A stretch of 6,456 nucleotides of DNA, from contig DAXF01000014.1 of assembly GCA_002506255.1 (NCBI GenBank), positions 1-6,456 of the forward strand, read 5' to 3'. Shown in pieces: positions 5,540 through 6,456 of the stretch (within the stretch, counting starts at the first letter, position 1; each line of letters opens with the position of its first letter). A model generated the notes under the pieces. It was not told the DNA's origin and searched no databases. It saw nothing but the letters and a program-made list of their open reading frames with translations. Source of the stretch: Methanomassiliicoccaceae archaeon UBA367 (GTDB lineage Archaea > Thermoplasmatota > Thermoplasmata > Methanomassiliicoccales > Methanomethylophilaceae). The translations under genes and the position numbers were made by a program.

Positions 5540-6456
5540 ATGAGAATAGAGGACTCTGTCAGAAAACATCTTCTTGACCTTAACGGAGCGGTCCACGGTG
5601 GCCAGGGGTGGCGTTACGGGGGAGTGGAGGACTTCAGCCACAACCTCAATCCTTTTGGCCCGCCGGACATCCTCAATAATGTGATCATATCTGCCACGTC
5701 CAATATAGGTCACTATCCGGACGACTCTTGTGCAGATCTTAAGAGAGTGATAGCCAAGAGGCATTCCCTGAGCGAGTGCAACGTAATGGTGGGGGCAGGC
5801 TCGTCCGACATAATACGGGCGTTCCCCAATACATTCGTGGAGCCGGGGGACAAGGTGGTCATGGCCAGGCCCACCTTCGCGGAGTACGGCAGGCAGTGCA
5901 GGGTGGCCGGTGCGAACATAACGGATCTGCTACTGACAGAGTCGGACGATTTCAGGATCAACCGTGACAGGCTCTCGAAGCTAATATCCGGGGCGAAGGC
6001 GCTCTTCCTGTGTAATCCAAATAATCCGACCGGAAGGGTGGAGTCCAGGGAGCGTATACTGAGCATCGCCGATGAGTGCCTGAAGAAGGGCGTGATGCTC
6101 TTCCTGGACGAGACCCTGCTGGATCTCGTGCTGGGACATGAGGACATATCCTGTGCCGGGTACATCAACGAATATCCTAACATGGTGGTTGCGTGTTCCC
6201 TTACGAAATCCTTTGCGATCCCGGGGGTGCGCATAGGATACGGTCTGGCTTCCGAGGGCACAGTCAAACAGATGGAGAAGGTGAGGATGGCCTGGAATGT
6301 CGGCGGCATAGAGCAGCACGTGGCGAAGATACTCATAAGAGATCATATGAGCCATGTGGACAAGGCGGCCAAGATGATGGACACGGAGAAGAGATGGATG
6401 TTCAACGCACTGAAGGACATAGGGTTCCCTGTTTCCGATCCGGCGGACTCCTTCTT
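5540..6456 (+). CDS. cobD: Threonine-phosphate decarboxylase, CobD family (3' end outside window)
   Basis: CobD is a PLP enzyme that decarboxylates L-threonine 3-phosphate to (R)-1-aminopropan-2-yl phosphate, the linker joining the corrin ring to the nucleotide loop of cobamides. 305 codons plus two bases are visible, with no stop; the family is about 360 residues, so some 50-60 are missing at the window edge. CobD landmarks are VHGGQGWRYG (18-27), DFSHNLNPFGPP (31-42), PTFAEYGR (111-118), ALFLCNPNNPTG (154-165), FLDE (188-191, Asp190 for the PLP ring) and SLTKSFAIPGVRIGYG (220-235), with PLP Lys223 and Arg231. FAEYGR, FLC.PNNPTG and SLTK..AIPG favour CobD over its relative HisC. GAGSSD (85-90) is more HisC-like than the GNGETE of Salmonella CobD, so a histidinol-phosphate aminotransferase remains the alternative. 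Placed 38 bp after btuD, it points to cobinamide salvage coupled to uptake. Confidence 0.86.
   Translation, partial: MRIEDSVRKHLLDLNGAVHGGQGWRYGGVEDFSHNLNPFGPPDILNNVIISATSNIGHYPDDSCADLKRVIAKRHSLSECNVMVGAGSSDIIRAFPNTFVEPGDKVVMARPTFAEYGRQCRVAGANITDLLLTESDDFRINRDRLSKLISGAKALFLCNPNNPTGRVESRERILSIADECLKKGVMLFLDETLLDLVLGHEDISCAGYINEYPNMVVACSLTKSFAIPGVRIGYGLASEGTVKQMEKVRMAWNVGGIEQHVAKILIRDHMSHVDKAAKMMDTEKRWMFNALKDIGFPVSDPADSF

Noticed and set aside
5713..6336. 207-codon minus-strand open frame opposite cobD
   Set aside because: The plus strand encodes clear CobD motifs including the PLP lysine; the antisense frame shows none.

Overview
The window reads as one tightly packed plus-strand operon from an archaeon. 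It encodes a corrinoid (vitamin B12-type) uptake system and the start of a corrinoid salvage gene. Archaeal origin is inferred from strong AUA/AGG codon use, GGTGA/GGAGG-type ribosome binding sites, a TTG start, a monoderm-style set of secreted proteins, and an archaeal-looking TATA element. The style fits the Methanomassiliicoccales (methylotrophic gut methanogens such as Methanomethylophilus or Methanoplasma), but no marker gene here fixes the taxon. All four complete genes end in TGA, which would suit a lineage that reserves UAG for pyrrolysine; four genes are weak evidence.

Layout: (1) 7-486, a small secreted or signal-anchored protein made of one domain resembling DUF4430, the transcobalamin C-terminal-like fold. 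(2) 538-1887, a BtuF-type binding protein with an extra N-terminal copy of the same domain. (3) 1889-4702, a 937-residue fusion: signal sequence, a third copy of the domain, an extracellular beta-propeller of about eight PQQ-type blades, one extra transmembrane helix, then a full BtuC/FecCD permease. (4) 4695-5501, the BtuD-type ATPase, overlapping gene 3 by 8 bp. (5) 5540 to the window end, a CobD-type threonine-phosphate decarboxylase cut off by the edge. Gaps are 51 bp, 1 bp, an 8 bp overlap and 38 bp. No stretch over 300 bases lacks a gene, and no RNA gene, mobile element or CRISPR array was seen.

How they would work together: BtuF, the BtuC part of the fusion and BtuD make a complete type II ABC importer. 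CobD would supply aminopropanol phosphate for rebuilding the lower loop of imported cobinamide-like precursors. The unusual part is outside the membrane. Three consecutive proteins carry the same small domain, and the permease itself carries a large beta-propeller. I infer a surface capture apparatus that hands corrinoids to the transporter. The transporter family alone does not exclude iron-siderophore or heme; the neighbouring cobD is the main argument for corrinoid.
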